Assembly: GCF_022808175.1 (NCBI RefSeq) | Contig: NZ_JALGBX010000001.1 | Coordinates: 558,001-622,000, forward strand | Direction of reading: 5' to 3' | From: Streptomyces sp. AP-93 | GTDB lineage: Bacteria > Actinomycetota > Actinomycetes > Streptomycetales > Streptomycetaceae | DNA length: 64,000 nt | In this document: piece by piece, positions 1 through 8,805 of the stretch | Layout: every line of letters starts with the position of its first letter | Position numbering within the stretch: position 1 is the stretch's first letter | The notes under the pieces: model-generated | What the model was told of the DNA's origin: nothing | Seen by the model: only the letters and a program-made list of their open reading frames with translations | The model's database searches: none | Position numbers and translations under genes: made by a program

Positions 1-589
1 TCTGGAGGAGCTCGCCCTGGAAGTCCTGCGCGACCGACATCCCGTCGGCGGCCAGGGCCCGGCCCTTGCCGTCGCGCTGCACGACCGCCTCGCTGATCAG
101 CAGGTCGGTGCCGATCTGCGCGTCGGTCAGCCGGATCCCGCGCGCCACCCGGCAGCGTGGCAGGTGCAGGTCGCCCTCCGTCTGCAGGCGGGCCGCTTCG
201 AGCCGGGGTATCGCGCAGTTGACCAGGCGCAGCGTGCCGAAGCGGGTCTCCGAGAGCTGCACCTCCCCGTCGAAGCGGCAGGACTGGAGCTCCACGTACG
301 GGGTGACCGTGCCCCCGGAGAGGTCGAGGCGGCCGGTGATCCGGACGCCGCGCAGCTTCAGGGAGGCCACCCGGCCCCGCACCGGGCCCGGCCCGTGGAG
401 CAGCAGCAGGGCCACCACCGCCGCGCGGACGCTGCGCTCGGGACCCCAGACCCGGTCGGCGTGCGGATCGTCCCGCTCGGCGGTGCGGGTGCTGAGATCG
501 CAGACGCTGCCGGTCCGGTACGCGTCCCACATGAGCCGTTCGGGGCCGGTGAGATCGTCCGGTTCCCCGTCCGGGCGTGCTTCGGCCAT
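1..589 (-). CDS. Unrecognised large streptomycete protein, N-terminal part (cut by window edge)
   Basis: An open frame runs on the minus strand from ATG at 589 out of the left edge: 196 codons with no stop. A strong Shine-Dalgarno run (GGAGGGGGG, plus positions 594-602) lies just upstream. The protein begins MAEARPDGEPDDLTGPERLM and continues with short beta-strand-like repeats (LKLRGVRITGRLDLSGG, LQTEGDLHLPRC, IRLTDAQIGTDLLI) that look like a pentapeptide-type or beta-helical fold. Similar streptomycete proteins are sometimes labelled membrane-associated oxidoreductase, but I see no cofactor motif or membrane segment in this part, so I give no function. It is transcribed away from hisD. Confidence 0.7.
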   Translation of the reverse strand, partial: MAEARPDGEPDDLTGPERLMWDAYRTGSVCDLSTRTAERDDPHADRVWGPERSVRAAVVALLLLHGPGPVRGRVASLKLRGVRITGRLDLSGGTVTPYVELQSCRFDGEVQLSETRFGTLRLVNCAIPRLEAARLQTEGDLHLPRCRVARGIRLTDAQIGTDLLISEAVVQRDGKGRALAADGMSVAQDFQGELLQ

Positions 590-1014
590 GGCGGCCCCCC
601 TCCGCTGTCACGGCGGTAGTCACCGCGCGTAATCGAACGCCAATCGGCGTTCCGTAATTCCGCTAGGATCGCCAAGTCCCGCAAGGGATAGGGCGAGAAG
701 ACGCCCTGTGGGAGTCAACCGCATTGTGTCTGTCCCCGGCTTGCCGGTACAGATCGCGCGGCAGCACAACGTTTGAGCTGTGCCTCTGCTCCCCGAATGC
801 CGGACCAGCGCCCTGAGCGACCCCGGATGAGCCGCCCCCGGGCGACCATGCCGGACAGCCCAGGAACGCCCCGGCGGCAATCCGCCATCCCCACAAGATG
901 CGGATCAAGTCTTAGAGGGCCGCTGTGACATTTTCTCCGTGGAAACCTCCGTGGCCTGTATCACCCAGTGATACAGGCAAACGGTGCCGCGAGGCGGTCT
1001 GAGAGAATTGGCAG
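590..1014. other. Intergenic region between divergent genes
   Basis: This 425-bp stretch separates the leftward gene at 589 from hisD. It must hold promoters for both. Short open frames on the minus strand inside it have no ribosome-binding site and no recognisable product. The one clear structure is a perfect inverted repeat at 954-978, listed separately. A weaker ATCCGC/GCGGAT inverted repeat lies near 881-905. Confidence 0.6.
954..978. promoter_or_regulatory. Perfect 11-bp inverted repeat upstream of hisD (candidate operator)
   Basis: Arms GCCTGTATCAC (954-964) and GTGATACAGGC (968-978) are exact complements around a 3-bp spacer, ending 36 bp before the hisD start. No T-run follows and it precedes a gene, so an operator is more likely than a terminator. 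The binding protein is not identified; a histidine-responsive repressor is an inference from position alone. Confidence 0.55.
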
Positions 1015-2337
1015 GTGATCTCTCGTATCGACCTGCGCGGCGACACCCTCCCCGAGGGTGGCGCCCTGCGCGATCTGCTGCCCCGTGCCGAGTTCGACGT
1101 AGAAGCCGCCCTGGAGAAGGTGCGGCCCATCTGCGAGGACGTCCACCATCGTGGGACGGCGGCGCTGATCGAGTACGCGCAGAAGTTCGACGGGGTGGAG
1201 CTCAAGCAGGTCAGGGTGCCCGTCGAGGCACTGAAGACCGCTCTGGACCAGCTCGACCCGGCCGTCCGCGCCGCCCTGGAGGAGTCGATCCGGCGCGCCC
1301 GGATCGTGCACCGCAACCAGCGCCGCTCCGAGCACGTCACCCAGGTGGTCCCCGGCGGCACGGTGACCGAGAAGTGGGTTCCGGTGGAGCGCGTGGGGCT
1401 GTACGCCCCGGGCGGCCGCTCGGTGTACCCGTCCTCCGTCGTCATGAACGTGGTCCCGGCCCAGGAGGCGGGCGTCGAGTCCATCGCGCTCGCGTCCCCG
1501 CCGCAGAAGGAGTTCGACGGTCTGCCGCACCCGACGATCCTGGCCGCCTGCGCGCTGCTCGGCGTGGACGAGGTGTACGCCGCGGGCGGTGCCCAGGCCG
1601 TCGCGATGTTCGCGTACGGGACCGAGGAGTGTGCCCCCGCGAACATGGTGACCGGCCCCGGCAACATCTGGGTCGCCGCCGCCAAGCGCTACTTCACCGG
1701 CAAGATCGGCATCGACACCGAGGCCGGCCCGACCGAGATCGCGGTCCTCGCGGACTCCACGGCCGACCCCGTGCACGTCGCCGCCGACCTGATCAGCCAG
1801 GCCGAGCACGACCCGCTGGCCGCCGCCGTCCTCGTCACGGACTCCGCGGAGCTCGCGGCCGCCGTCGAGAAGGAGCTGGAGCCGCAGGTCGCGGCGACCA
1901 AGCACATCGAGGACCGGATCAAGCCCGCGCTGGCCGGCCGCCAGTCGGCGATCGTGCTGGTCGACAGCCTGGAGGACGGCCTCAAGGTCGTCGACGCGTA
2001 CGGCGCCGAGCACCTGGAGATCCAGACCGCCGACGCGGCCGCCTGGGCCGCCCGCGTGCGCAACGCCGGCGCGATCTTCGTCGGTCCCTGGTCCCCGGTC
2101 TCGCTGGGCGACTACTGCGCCGGCTCCAACCACGTGCTGCCCACCGGCGGCTGCGCCTGCCACTCCTCGGGCCTGTCCGTGCAGTCCTTCCTGCGCGGCA
2201 TCCACATCGTCGACTACACGCGCGACGCCCTCGCCGAGGTCACCCACCACGTGGTGACCCTGGCCGAGGCCGAGGACCTGCCCGCGCACGGCGCGGCTCT
2301 GAAGGCACGTTTCGGGTGGAAGGTTCCCCAGGCATGA
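1015..2337 (+). CDS. hisD: Histidinol dehydrogenase
   Basis: HisD oxidises L-histidinol through histidinal to L-histidine with two NAD+, the last two steps of the pathway, using a zinc-bound active site. The 440-aa product is the usual length. It has the conserved region around [20 protein letters not shown], the ISQAEHDP zinc-ligand segment, and the catalytic Glu-His pair in YGAEHLEIQ (about residues 332-333). The start is GTG ([10 protein letters not shown]) with GAGAG about ten bases upstream. It is the first gene of the operon and its TGA overlaps the hisC ATG by 4 bp (2334-2337). A palindrome just upstream may control it. Confidence 0.97.
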   Translation: MISRIDLRGDTLPEGGALRDLLPRAEFDVEAALEKVRPICEDVHHRGTAALIEYAQKFDGVELKQVRVPVEALKTALDQLDPAVRAALEESIRRARIVHRNQRRSEHVTQVVPGGTVTEKWVPVERVGLYAPGGRSVYPSSVVMNVVPAQEAGVESIALASPPQKEFDGLPHPTILAACALLGVDEVYAAGGAQAVAMFAYGTEECAPANMVTGPGNIWVAAAKRYFTGKIGIDTEAGPTEIAVLADSTADPVHVAADLISQAEHDPLAAAVLVTDSAELAAAVEKELEPQVAATKHIEDRIKPALAGRQSAIVLVDSLEDGLKVVDAYGAEHLEIQTADAAAWAARVRNAGAIFVGPWSPVSLGDYCAGSNHVLPTGGCACHSSGLSVQSFLRGIHIVDYTRDALAEVTHHVVTLAEAEDLPAHGAALKARFGWKVPQA

Positions 2338-3485
2338 CCGGCACCACAGACAGCACGGACACGACGGCTGAGGCGGCCGTCATCGGCATCGACGACCTCC
2401 CCATCCGGGACGAGCTGCGCGGCAAGACCCCGTACGGCGCCCCGCAGCTGGACGTGCCCGTCCAGCTCAACACCAACGAGAACCCGTACGGGCTCCCCGA
2501 GCCGCTCGTCGCGCGCATCGCCGAGCGGGTCGCCGAGGCCGCCCGCACCCTCAACCGGTACCCCGACCGGGACGCCGTCGAGCTGCGCACCGAGCTCGCC
2601 GCCTACCTCACCCGTACCGGCAAGCACCCGGTCGCGCGGGAGAACGTGTGGGCCGCCAACGGCTCCAACGAGGTCCTCCAGCAGCTGCTGCAGACCTTCG
2701 GCGGCCCCGGCCGCACCGCGATCGGCTTCGAGCCCTCGTACTCGATGCACGCGCTCATCGCGCGCGGCACCGGGACGGACTGGATCTCCGGCCCGCGCAA
2801 CGAGGACTTCACGATCGACGTGGAGGCCGCCGAGCGCGCCATCACGGAGCACGCGCCCAACGTCGTCTTCATCACCTCCCCCAACAACCCCACGGGCACC
2901 GCGGTCGGCGCGGAGACGGTCCTGGCCCTCTACGAGGCCGCGCAGGCGGCCGGGCCCAGCCTGGTCGTCGTGGACGAGGCCTACGTGGAGTTCAGCCACC
3001 GGGACTCGCTGCTGCCGCTGATCGAGGGCCGCCCGAACCTGGTGGTCTCCCGGACCATGTCCAAGGCCTTCGGCGCCGCGGGCCTGCGCCTGGGCTACCT
3101 GGCCGCGCACCCGGCCGTGGTCGACGCCGTACAGCTCGTACGCCTGCCGTACCACCTGTCGGCCGTCACCCAGGCGACCGCGCTGGCCGCCCTGGAATTC
3201 ACCGACACCCTGCTCGGCTACGTCGAGCAGCTCAAGGCCGAGCGCGACCGCCTGGTCACCGAGCTGCGGGGGATCGGCTTCGAGGTCACCGACTCCGACT
3301 CGAACTTCGTACAGTTCGGCCGGTTCGAGAATTCCCACACCGCCTGGCAGAAGATCCTCGACCAGGGCGTCCTGGTCCGGGACAACGGCGTACCGGGATG
3401 GCTGCGGGTCACCGCGGGCACCCCGGCCGAGAACGACGCGTTCCTGGAAGCGGTTCGCGCACTGAAGAAGGAGCAGCACGCATGA
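2334..3485 (+). CDS. hisC: Histidinol-phosphate aminotransferase
   Basis: This PLP-dependent fold-type I aminotransferase converts imidazole-acetol phosphate and glutamate to histidinol phosphate and 2-oxoglutarate. The 383-aa protein shows the HisC signature: LNTNENPYG near the N terminus, [16 protein letters not shown], and [17 protein letters not shown] with the Schiff-base lysine near residue 244. The substrate Arg is in [10 protein letters not shown]. The ATG at 2334 overlaps the hisD stop, and its own stop overlaps the hisB ATG at 3482, so translation is probably coupled across all three genes. Confidence 0.96.
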   Translation: MTGTTDSTDTTAEAAVIGIDDLPIRDELRGKTPYGAPQLDVPVQLNTNENPYGLPEPLVARIAERVAEAARTLNRYPDRDAVELRTELAAYLTRTGKHPVARENVWAANGSNEVLQQLLQTFGGPGRTAIGFEPSYSMHALIARGTGTDWISGPRNEDFTIDVEAAERAITEHAPNVVFITSPNNPTGTAVGAETVLALYEAAQAAGPSLVVVDEAYVEFSHRDSLLPLIEGRPNLVVSRTMSKAFGAAGLRLGYLAAHPAVVDAVQLVRLPYHLSAVTQATALAALEFTDTLLGYVEQLKAERDRLVTELRGIGFEVTDSDSNFVQFGRFENSHTAWQKILDQGVLVRDNGVPGWLRVTAGTPAENDAFLEAVRALKKEQHA

Positions 3486-4075
3486 GCCGCATCGGACGGG
3501 TCGAACGGACCACGAAGGAGACCTCGGTCCTCGTCGAGATAAACCTCGACGGCACGGGCAAGGTCGACGTCTCGACGGGCGTGGGCTTCTACGACCACAT
3601 GCTCGACCAGCTCGGCCGCCACGGCCTCTTCGACCTCACGGTCAAGACCGAGGGCGACCTGCACATCGACAGCCACCACACCATCGAGGACAGCGCGCTC
3701 GCGCTCGGCGCCGCCTTCAAGCAGGCCCTCGGCGACAAGGTCGGCATCTACCGCTTCGGCAACTGCACCGTGCCGCTCGACGAGTCCCTCGCCCAGGTGA
3801 CCGTCGACCTGTCGGGCCGCCCGTACCTCGTGCACACCGAGCCCGAGAACATGGCGCCGATGATCGGCTCGTACGACACGACGATGACCCGGCACATCTT
3901 CGAGTCCTTCGTCGCGCAGGCCCAGATCGCCCTGCACATCCACGTGCCGTACGGCCGCAACGCCCACCACATCGTGGAGTGCCAGTTCAAGGCGCTGGCC
4001 CGGGCCCTGCGCTACGCCGCCGAATTCGACACGCGCGCGGCCGGGATCCTGCCCTCCACGAAGGGCGCCCTCTAG
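3482..4075 (+). CDS. hisB: Imidazoleglycerol-phosphate dehydratase
   Basis: HisB dehydrates imidazole glycerol phosphate to imidazole acetol phosphate, using a dimanganese site. The 197-aa product is the monofunctional form, without the histidinol-phosphatase domain fused in enterobacteria. Diagnostic metal-binding motifs are [30 protein letters not shown], and the later [18 protein letters not shown]. The ATG overlaps the hisC stop by 4 bp. A histidinol-phosphate phosphatase is not in this window. Confidence 0.96.
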   Translation: MSRIGRVERTTKETSVLVEINLDGTGKVDVSTGVGFYDHMLDQLGRHGLFDLTVKTEGDLHIDSHHTIEDSALALGAAFKQALGDKVGIYRFGNCTVPLDESLAQVTVDLSGRPYLVHTEPENMAPMIGSYDTTMTRHIFESFVAQAQIALHIHVPYGRNAHHIVECQFKALARALRYAAEFDTRAAGILPSTKGAL

Positions 4076-4076
4076 C

Positions 4077-4244
4077 GTGAACGGGCTCAACACGATCCTG
4101 ATCGTCCTCGGCCTGTTCCTGGCCGGCGGCGTCTACTCCTTCAAGAAGCAGGAGATGCCCACCTCGGTCATCGCCCTGCTCGCCATCGGCTCCGTGATGT
4201 GCCTGGTCGCCGGAGTGCTGCGGATCCAGGGAATTTGGGAGTGA
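4077..4244 (+). CDS. Small two-helix membrane protein of the his operon
   Basis: This 55-aa frame starts GTG one base after the hisB stop and ends in a TGA overlapping the hisH GTG (4241-4244). The protein ([18 protein letters not shown]...) has two hydrophobic helices, about residues 5-19 and 32-48, joined by a short charged loop (SFKKQEMP). Spacing at both ends and high-GC third positions support a real gene. I do not recognise a function. Its place inside the operon suggests co-expression with histidine synthesis but does not prove a role in it. Confidence 0.75.
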   Translation: MNGLNTILIVLGLFLAGGVYSFKKQEMPTSVIALLAIGSVMCLVAGVLRIQGIWE

Positions 4245-4891
4245 GCACTGTGACCCCCACCAAGAAGGTCGTCGTCTTCGACTACGGCTTCGGCAACGTC
4301 CGCTCCGCCGAGCGCGCCCTCGCGCGCGCCGGCGCGGACGTGGAGATCACCCGCGACTACGACAAGGCCATGGACGCCGACGGACTCCTCGTCCCCGGTG
4401 TCGGAGCCTTCTCCGCCTGCATGCAGGGGCTCAAGGACGCGCGCGGCGACTGGATCATCGGCCGCCGGCTCTCCGGCGGCCGTCCGGTCATGGGCATCTG
4501 CGTCGGCATGCAGATCCTCTTCGAGCGCGGCATCGAGCACGGCGTGGAAACCGAGGGCCTCGACGAGTGGCCCGGCACGGTCGGCCCGCTCCAGGCCCCG
4601 ATCGTCCCCCACATGGGCTGGAACACCGTCGACGCGCCGGCCGACAGCCAGGCCTTCGCCGGCCTGGACGCGGACGCCCGCTTCTACTTCGTGCACTCCT
4701 ACGCGGCCCACGACTGGTCGCTGGAAGTCACCAACCCGCTGATCAAGGCCCCCAAGGTCACCTGGGCCACGCACGGCGAGCGGTTCGTCGCGGCCGTGGA
4801 GAACGGGGCCCTGTGGGCCACCCAGTTCCACCCCGAGAAGTCCGGGGACGCCGGCGCCCAGCTCCTCACCAACTGGATCGAGACCCTGTGA
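4241..4891 (+). CDS. hisH: Imidazole glycerol phosphate synthase, glutaminase subunit
   Basis: HisH hydrolyses glutamine and channels ammonia to HisF, which makes imidazole glycerol phosphate and AICAR. The 216-aa protein is a class I glutamine amidotransferase. It has [15 protein letters not shown] at the N terminus, the nucleophile in [13 protein letters not shown] (Cys near 87), and the His-Glu pair in QFHPEKSGD (about 197 and 199). I chose GTG at 4241 because AGGGA at 4228-4232 sits 8 bp upstream and the start overlaps the preceding stop; GTG at 4250 is the alternative. The TGA overlaps the priA ATG by one base. Confidence 0.95.
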   Translation: MSTVTPTKKVVVFDYGFGNVRSAERALARAGADVEITRDYDKAMDADGLLVPGVGAFSACMQGLKDARGDWIIGRRLSGGRPVMGICVGMQILFERGIEHGVETEGLDEWPGTVGPLQAPIVPHMGWNTVDAPADSQAFAGLDADARFYFVHSYAAHDWSLEVTNPLIKAPKVTWATHGERFVAAVENGALWATQFHPEKSGDAGAQLLTNWIETL

Positions 4892-5625
4892 TGACGACGT
4901 CGAAGAAGCTCGAACTGCTCCCCGCCGTCGACGTCCGCGACGGCCAGGCCGTCCGCCTCGTGCACGGCGTGTCCGGCAGCGAGACCTCCTACGGCTCCCC
5001 GCTCCAGGCCGCCCTGGCCTGGCAGGCCTCCGGTGCCGAATGGCTGCACCTGGTCGACCTGGACGCCGCCTTCGGCACCGGTGACAACCGCGCGCTCGTC
5101 GCCGAGATCACCGGCGCCATGGACATCAAGGTCGAGCTGTCCGGCGGCATCCGCGACGACGCCACGCTCGCCGCGGCCCTCGCCACCGGCTGCACCCGCG
5201 TCAACCTCGGCACCGCCGCCCTGGAGACCCCCGAGTGGGCCGCCAAGGCCATCGCCGAGCACGGCGACAAGATCGCCGTCGGCCTCGACGTGCGCGGCAC
5301 CACCCTCAAGGGCCGCGGCTGGACCAGCGAGGGCGGGGACCTCTACGAGACCCTCGCACGCCTGGACTCCGAGGGCTGCGCCCGGTACGTCGTCACCGAC
5401 ATCGGCAAGGACGGCACCCTCACCGGCCCCAACCTGGAGCTGCTGAAGAACGTCTGCGCCGCCACCGACCGGCCCGTCGTCGCCTCCGGCGGCATCTCCT
5501 CCCTCGACGACCTGCGCGCACTGGCCGGGCTCGTCGGGGCCGGCGTCGAGGGCGCCATCGTAGGCAAGGCCCTGTACGCCAAGGCGTTCACGCTCGAAGA
5601 AGCCCTGAAGGTGGTCTCCGCATGA
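4891..5625 (+). CDS. priA: Bifunctional phosphoribosyl isomerase A (HisA/TrpF)
   Basis: PriA isomerises ProFAR to PRFAR for histidine and, in actinobacteria, phosphoribosylanthranilate to CdRP for tryptophan. The 244-aa (beta-alpha)8 barrel has the first catalytic Asp in [15 protein letters not shown] (Asp14 here, equivalent to Asp11 of S. coelicolor PriA, with the key Arg in QAVRL). The second catalytic-Asp region is near GLDVRG, and the phosphate-binding loops are [10 protein letters not shown] and VVASGGISS. No trpF occurs among the trp genes of this window, which fits the dual role. It overlaps hisH and the following Rid gene. Confidence 0.93.
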   Translation: MTTSKKLELLPAVDVRDGQAVRLVHGVSGSETSYGSPLQAALAWQASGAEWLHLVDLDAAFGTGDNRALVAEITGAMDIKVELSGGIRDDATLAAALATGCTRVNLGTAALETPEWAAKAIAEHGDKIAVGLDVRGTTLKGRGWTSEGGDLYETLARLDSEGCARYVVTDIGKDGTLTGPNLELLKNVCAATDRPVVASGGISSLDDLRALAGLVGAGVEGAIVGKALYAKAFTLEEALKVVSA

Positions 5626-6038
5626 GTTCCGAGAACGGTTCCGCGAACAGTTCCGACGTCCGACGCATCTCTTCCGGCGGCGCCTACGAGGACGTACTCG
5701 GCTACTCCCGCGCTGTCCAGCTCCCCAACGGGCTGGTCCTGGTCTCCGGCTGCACCGGAGCCGACGCGGGCGGCCCGTACGACCAGACGAAGAAGGCCTT
5801 CAGCGTGGCCTTCAAGGCGCTCGAGGAGGCCGGACTCGGCCCCGAGCACGTGGTCCGCACCCGCCTCTACCTCACGCACGCCCGTGACGTGGACGAGGTC
5901 GGCCGCGCCCACAGCGAGCTCTTCGACAAGATCCGCCCCGCCTCGACGCTGATCATCGTCAACGGGTTCGTGGACCCGAGCATGGTCGTCGAGGTGGAGG
6001 TCGAGGCCTTCGGCCCCGTCGCGGGAGGCTCCGCATGA
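5622..6038 (+). CDS. Rid-family (YjgF/YER057c/UK114) protein lacking the deaminase arginine
   Basis: This 138-aa gene lies between priA and hisF with 4-bp overlaps on both sides. The fold signature is clear: [34 protein letters not shown], and a C-terminal [20 protein letters not shown] followed by EVEVEA. In true RidA the segment reads P-A-R-S/T and the Arg is essential for imine deamination. Here it is P-A-S-T, so the catalytic Arg is missing and classical 2-aminoacrylate deaminase activity is unlikely. It may belong to the non-deaminating Rid subfamilies. A his-linked role is inferred only from its embedding in the operon. Confidence 0.85.
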   Translation: MSSENGSANSSDVRRISSGGAYEDVLGYSRAVQLPNGLVLVSGCTGADAGGPYDQTKKAFSVAFKALEEAGLGPEHVVRTRLYLTHARDVDEVGRAHSELFDKIRPASTLIIVNGFVDPSMVVEVEVEAFGPVAGGSA

Positions 6039-6790
6039 CCCTCGCCGTACGGGTGATCCCCTGCCTGGACGTGGACAACGGCCGCGTGGTCAAGGGAGTC
6101 AACTTCCAGAACCTGCGCGACGCCGGCGACCCCGTCGAGATGGCCAAGCTCTACGACGCCGAAGGCGCCGACGAGCTGACCTTCCTCGACATCACCGCGT
6201 CCTCCGGGAACCGGGAGACGACCTACGACGTGGTGCGCCGCACCGCCGAGCAGGTCTTCATCCCGCTGACCGTCGGAGGCGGCGTACGCACCGCCGACGA
6301 CGTGGACAAGCTGCTGCGGGCCGGCGCCGACAAGGTCGGCGTGAACACCGCCGCCATCGCACGGCCCGAGCTCATCCAGGAGATCGCGGAGCGCTTCGGC
6401 CGGCAGGTGCTCGTCCTGTCCGTCGACGCGCGCCGCACGGCCTCCGGCTCGTTCGAGGTGACCACCCACGGCGGCCGGCGCAGCGCCGGCATCGACGCCG
6501 TCGAGTGGGCCCACCGGGCGGCCGAACTGGGCGCCGGGGAAATCCTGTTGAACTCGATGGACGCGGACGGCACCAAGGACGGCTACGACACCGAGATGAT
6601 CGCGGCCGTGCGCAAGCACGTCACGGTCCCGGTGATCGCCTCGGGCGGCGCGGGCAAGCTCTCGCACTTCCCGCCGGCGATCGCGGCGGGCGCCGACGCG
6701 GTGCTCGCGGCGTCGGTGTTCCACTTCGGAGACCTGCGCATCGGCCAGGTCAAGGACGCGCTGAGGGAAGCGGGCCACCCGGTCCGCTGA
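6035..6790 (+). CDS. hisF: Imidazole glycerol phosphate synthase, cyclase subunit
   Basis: HisF uses ammonia from HisH and PRFAR to form imidazole glycerol phosphate and AICAR. The 251-aa barrel is the standard size. It has [18 protein letters not shown] with the general-acid Asp, phosphate loops LTVGGGVR and [13 protein letters not shown], and the second catalytic Asp in VLSVDARR. It overlaps the Rid gene by 4 bp and is the last his gene of this cluster; hisI is separated at 9532. Confidence 0.97.
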   Translation: MTLAVRVIPCLDVDNGRVVKGVNFQNLRDAGDPVEMAKLYDAEGADELTFLDITASSGNRETTYDVVRRTAEQVFIPLTVGGGVRTADDVDKLLRAGADKVGVNTAAIARPELIQEIAERFGRQVLVLSVDARRTASGSFEVTTHGGRRSAGIDAVEWAHRAAELGAGEILLNSMDADGTKDGYDTEMIAAVRKHVTVPVIASGGAGKLSHFPPAIAAGADAVLAASVFHFGDLRIGQVKDALREAGHPVR

Positions 6791-6818
6791 GGTCCGCTTC
6801 GCCCGTGGGGGGCTGGTC

Positions 6819-8045
6819 GTGAACGGGAACGTCTGGCGGGACGGCAACGTCCTGCGCTGGCTGGCCGCCTACGGGGCTTCGCTCGTCGGGGACGGGGTCT
6901 ACTTCCTCGCCCTCGGCTGGGCGGCCGCCCAGACGGCCGGCCCGGCCGAGGTCGGCCTGGTCATGGCGGTCGGCGCGATACCGAGGGCCCTGCTCATGCT
7001 GGGCGGCGGGGTGGTCGCCGACCGCTTCGGGCCCCGGCTCGTGGTCATCTCCTCCGACGCCGTGCGGTGCGGTGTCGTCCTCGGACTGGCGCTCGTCCTC
7101 GCCCTCGGCTCCCCGGGCCTGTGGGTCCTGGTGCTCGTCGCGCTGGTCTTCGGCATCGTCGACGCCCTGTTCATGCCGGCCGTCGGCGCGCTGCCGCCCC
7201 GGATCGCGGGGCCCGGGCAGCTGGTACGGGTCCAGGGGCTGCGCAGCCTCGCGGAACGCGTCGGGCACACCGCCGGGCCGCCGGTGGCGGGGCTGGCGAT
7301 GGGACTGGGCGGGCCGGCGTCGGCCTTCGCGGTGGCGTCGGTGCTGTTCGGGGTGTCGCTGGTGCTGCTGGTGGCGGTACGGATCGCTCCGCTGCCGGCT
7401 CCGGCGGAGGCTTGCGCCCCCACCTCGGGGGAGAGCCCTTGGAGGCAGCTCCGCTCGGGGCTCGGGTACATCCGGCGGCACGGGCTGATAGGCCCCCTGG
7501 TGCTGTCCGGGGCGCTGAGCCAGCTCGGCACCTCCGCGCCGATGACGCTGGGGCTCATCCTCGTCTCCGAGGAGCGCGGCTGGGGGCCGGGCGGGGTCGG
7601 CTGGATCATCGGCGGGATGGGCCTGGGAGCGGCGTCGAGCGCGCTGGTGCTGACGTTGATCCCGAGGTTCCCGCGGGCCGGGGCGATCCAGAACCTCACC
7701 CTGATCATCGGCTCCGCCGGGATCGGCGGCCTGGTGCTGGCCCCGAGCCTCCCGGTGGCGGTCGCCCTGGCCGTGCTGACGGGTCTGGTCTGCGGGATCT
7801 GCGGAGGCCTCGCGGTCGCCCTGATCCAGACGGCCACGGACCCCTCCTACCTGGGCCGGGTCAGCTCGGTGATGGCCTTCACGGCGGTCGGCCTGGCCCC
7901 GCTGGCCTATCCCGCCTTCGGCTTCGCGGCGGATGCGTGGGGGGTGACCCCGATCTTCCTGGCGGGTGCCGGTGTGAGCATGGCGGGGGCCATAGTCGGA
8001 ACCTCAGCCCCCGCTGTCCGCCGCGCGGAGCTTGCCTTCGCCTGA
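6819..8045 (+). CDS. MFS transporter (EntS/MFS_3-like)
   Basis: A 408-aa polytopic membrane protein with about 12 hydrophobic segments. It starts GTG at 6819, six bases after a GGGGGG ribosome-binding run. MFS hallmarks are the loop 2-3 motif GGVVADRFGPR and the duplicated six-helix plan with a central hydrophilic loop (about residues 200-217). The overall look is that of the EntS/drug-efflux branch. The substrate cannot be read from sequence. It begins 28 bp after hisF and could be read through from the his operon. Confidence 0.85.
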   Translation: MNGNVWRDGNVLRWLAAYGASLVGDGVYFLALGWAAAQTAGPAEVGLVMAVGAIPRALLMLGGGVVADRFGPRLVVISSDAVRCGVVLGLALVLALGSPGLWVLVLVALVFGIVDALFMPAVGALPPRIAGPGQLVRVQGLRSLAERVGHTAGPPVAGLAMGLGGPASAFAVASVLFGVSLVLLVAVRIAPLPAPAEACAPTSGESPWRQLRSGLGYIRRHGLIGPLVLSGALSQLGTSAPMTLGLILVSEERGWGPGGVGWIIGGMGLGAASSALVLTLIPRFPRAGAIQNLTLIIGSAGIGGLVLAPSLPVAVALAVLTGLVCGICGGLAVALIQTATDPSYLGRVSSVMAFTAVGLAPLAYPAFGFAADAWGVTPIFLAGAGVSMAGAIVGTSAPAVRRAELAFA

Positions 8046-8104
8046 AGCTCCCGCCCCCGCCCCGGCATCCCGCTGCCGGCCTTTGCCGCGCGGAGCTCGC
8101 CCTT
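8020..8104 (+). repeat. Partial direct repeat of the MFS gene 3' end
   Basis: The last codons of the transporter (GCCGCGCGGAGCTTGCCTT at 8020-8038) recur almost exactly 65 bp downstream (GCCGCGCGGAGCTCGCCCTT at 8085-8104), just before the toxin-antitoxin genes. The second copy would encode the same RAELA peptide. It looks like a small tandem duplication, possibly linked to acquisition of the toxin-antitoxin pair. Confidence 0.5.
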
Positions 8105-8132
8105 GCGGCATAGCCGTCTCGACATCCAGGTT

Positions 8133-8158
8133 GATATACTGATGCCTACGTGTATATC
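8133..8158 (+). promoter_or_regulatory. vapBC promoter/operator
   Basis: GATATAC (8133-8139) and GTATATC (8152-8158) form a perfect 7-bp inverted repeat with a 12-bp spacer. The left arm overlaps TATACT (8135-8140), a good -10 hexamer. The arrangement is what is expected for autorepression by a VapB-VapC complex. The AT-rich site stands out from its GC-rich surroundings. Confidence 0.55.
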
Positions 8159-8175
8159 GGCGCTGGAGGTTCCTG

Positions 8176-8394
8176 ATGGCCAGAACTGTGATCGACGTCG
8201 ACGACCAGATGCTCGCCTTCGCTCAGCAGCAGCTCGGCACCACCACCAAGCGCGACACCATCAACCGGGCGTTGACGATAGCGGCCGGGATCAGCGCGGA
8301 CGACCGCGCCCGGGCGCTGCGCTGGCTCCAGGAGAACGCAGAGGACTTCCTCGACTTCGCGGTGCTTGAAGAGCGGGAGCGCAACGGCCTGTGA
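8176..8394 (+). CDS. vapB: VapB-type antitoxin
   Basis: A 72-aa protein starting MARTVIDVDDQMLAFAQ after GGAGG five bases upstream. The N-terminal MARTVIDVDD strand followed by helices resembles VapB antitoxins of the ribbon-helix-helix (VapB2/MazE-like) type common in actinobacteria. The C-terminal acidic tail (ENAEDFLDFAVLEERERNGL) would wrap the toxin. It overlaps the toxin gene by 4 bp (GTGA at 8391-8394). It should neutralise VapC and repress the pair through the upstream palindrome. Confidence 0.85.
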   Translation: MARTVIDVDDQMLAFAQQQLGTTTKRDTINRALTIAAGISADDRARALRWLQENAEDFLDFAVLEERERNGL

Positions 8395-8801
8395 GCTACC
8401 TTGCCGACACCTCTGCGGTCTGGCGGCTGCTACGGGGGCAGATCGGGGAACCCTGGGTCAAGTACGTCGCCCAAGGACTGGTGGCGATCTGCCCACCGGT
8501 GGAGTCCGAGCTGATGCCCAGCCTCCGGGCCGACCGGGACTTCGAGCCGTTCTTCAGCATGCTGGGGCAGACCTTCGGCTGGGTCCCCGCCGTGGACGAC
8601 CCATGGCCAAAGATCATCGCCGTGCAGCGGGACCTCGCCGCCATCGGCCATCATCGAGGTCCGTCCCCGATCGACATCCTCATCGCGCTGACCGCGCAAC
8701 AGCACCGGCTCACGGTCCTGCACGTCGACGACGACTTCACCGCGATCGGCAAGGTGCGTCCGGGTATTCCCATGATCCGACTTCAGCCGCAGACCGCCTG
8801 A
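8391..8801 (+). CDS. vapC: VapC-type PIN-domain ribonuclease toxin
   Basis: A 136-aa PIN protein with GTG start, translationally coupled to the antitoxin. The four acidic positions of the metal site are visible: Asp in SYLADTSAVWRLL, Glu in PPVESELM, Asp in SPIDILIALTA, and the VDDDFTAI segment near the C terminus. VapC toxins cleave RNA, often tRNA; this target is unknown. All catalytic residues look intact, so the toxin is probably functional. Confidence 0.87.
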   Translation: MSYLADTSAVWRLLRGQIGEPWVKYVAQGLVAICPPVESELMPSLRADRDFEPFFSMLGQTFGWVPAVDDPWPKIIAVQRDLAAIGHHRGPSPIDILIALTAQQHRLTVLHVDDDFTAIGKVRPGIPMIRLQPQTA

Positions 8802-8805
8802 AGGA

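Noticed and set aside
663..908. Minus-strand ORFs between the left gene and hisD
   Set aside because: No ribosome-binding site, unbiased codon use and no recognisable protein; the area is more likely promoter DNA.
984..2333. Upstream extension of the hisC frame through hisD
   Set aside because: It is an alternate frame of hisD with Arg/Gly/Pro-rich nonsense protein; real HisC homology begins at 2334, where ATG overlaps the hisD stop.
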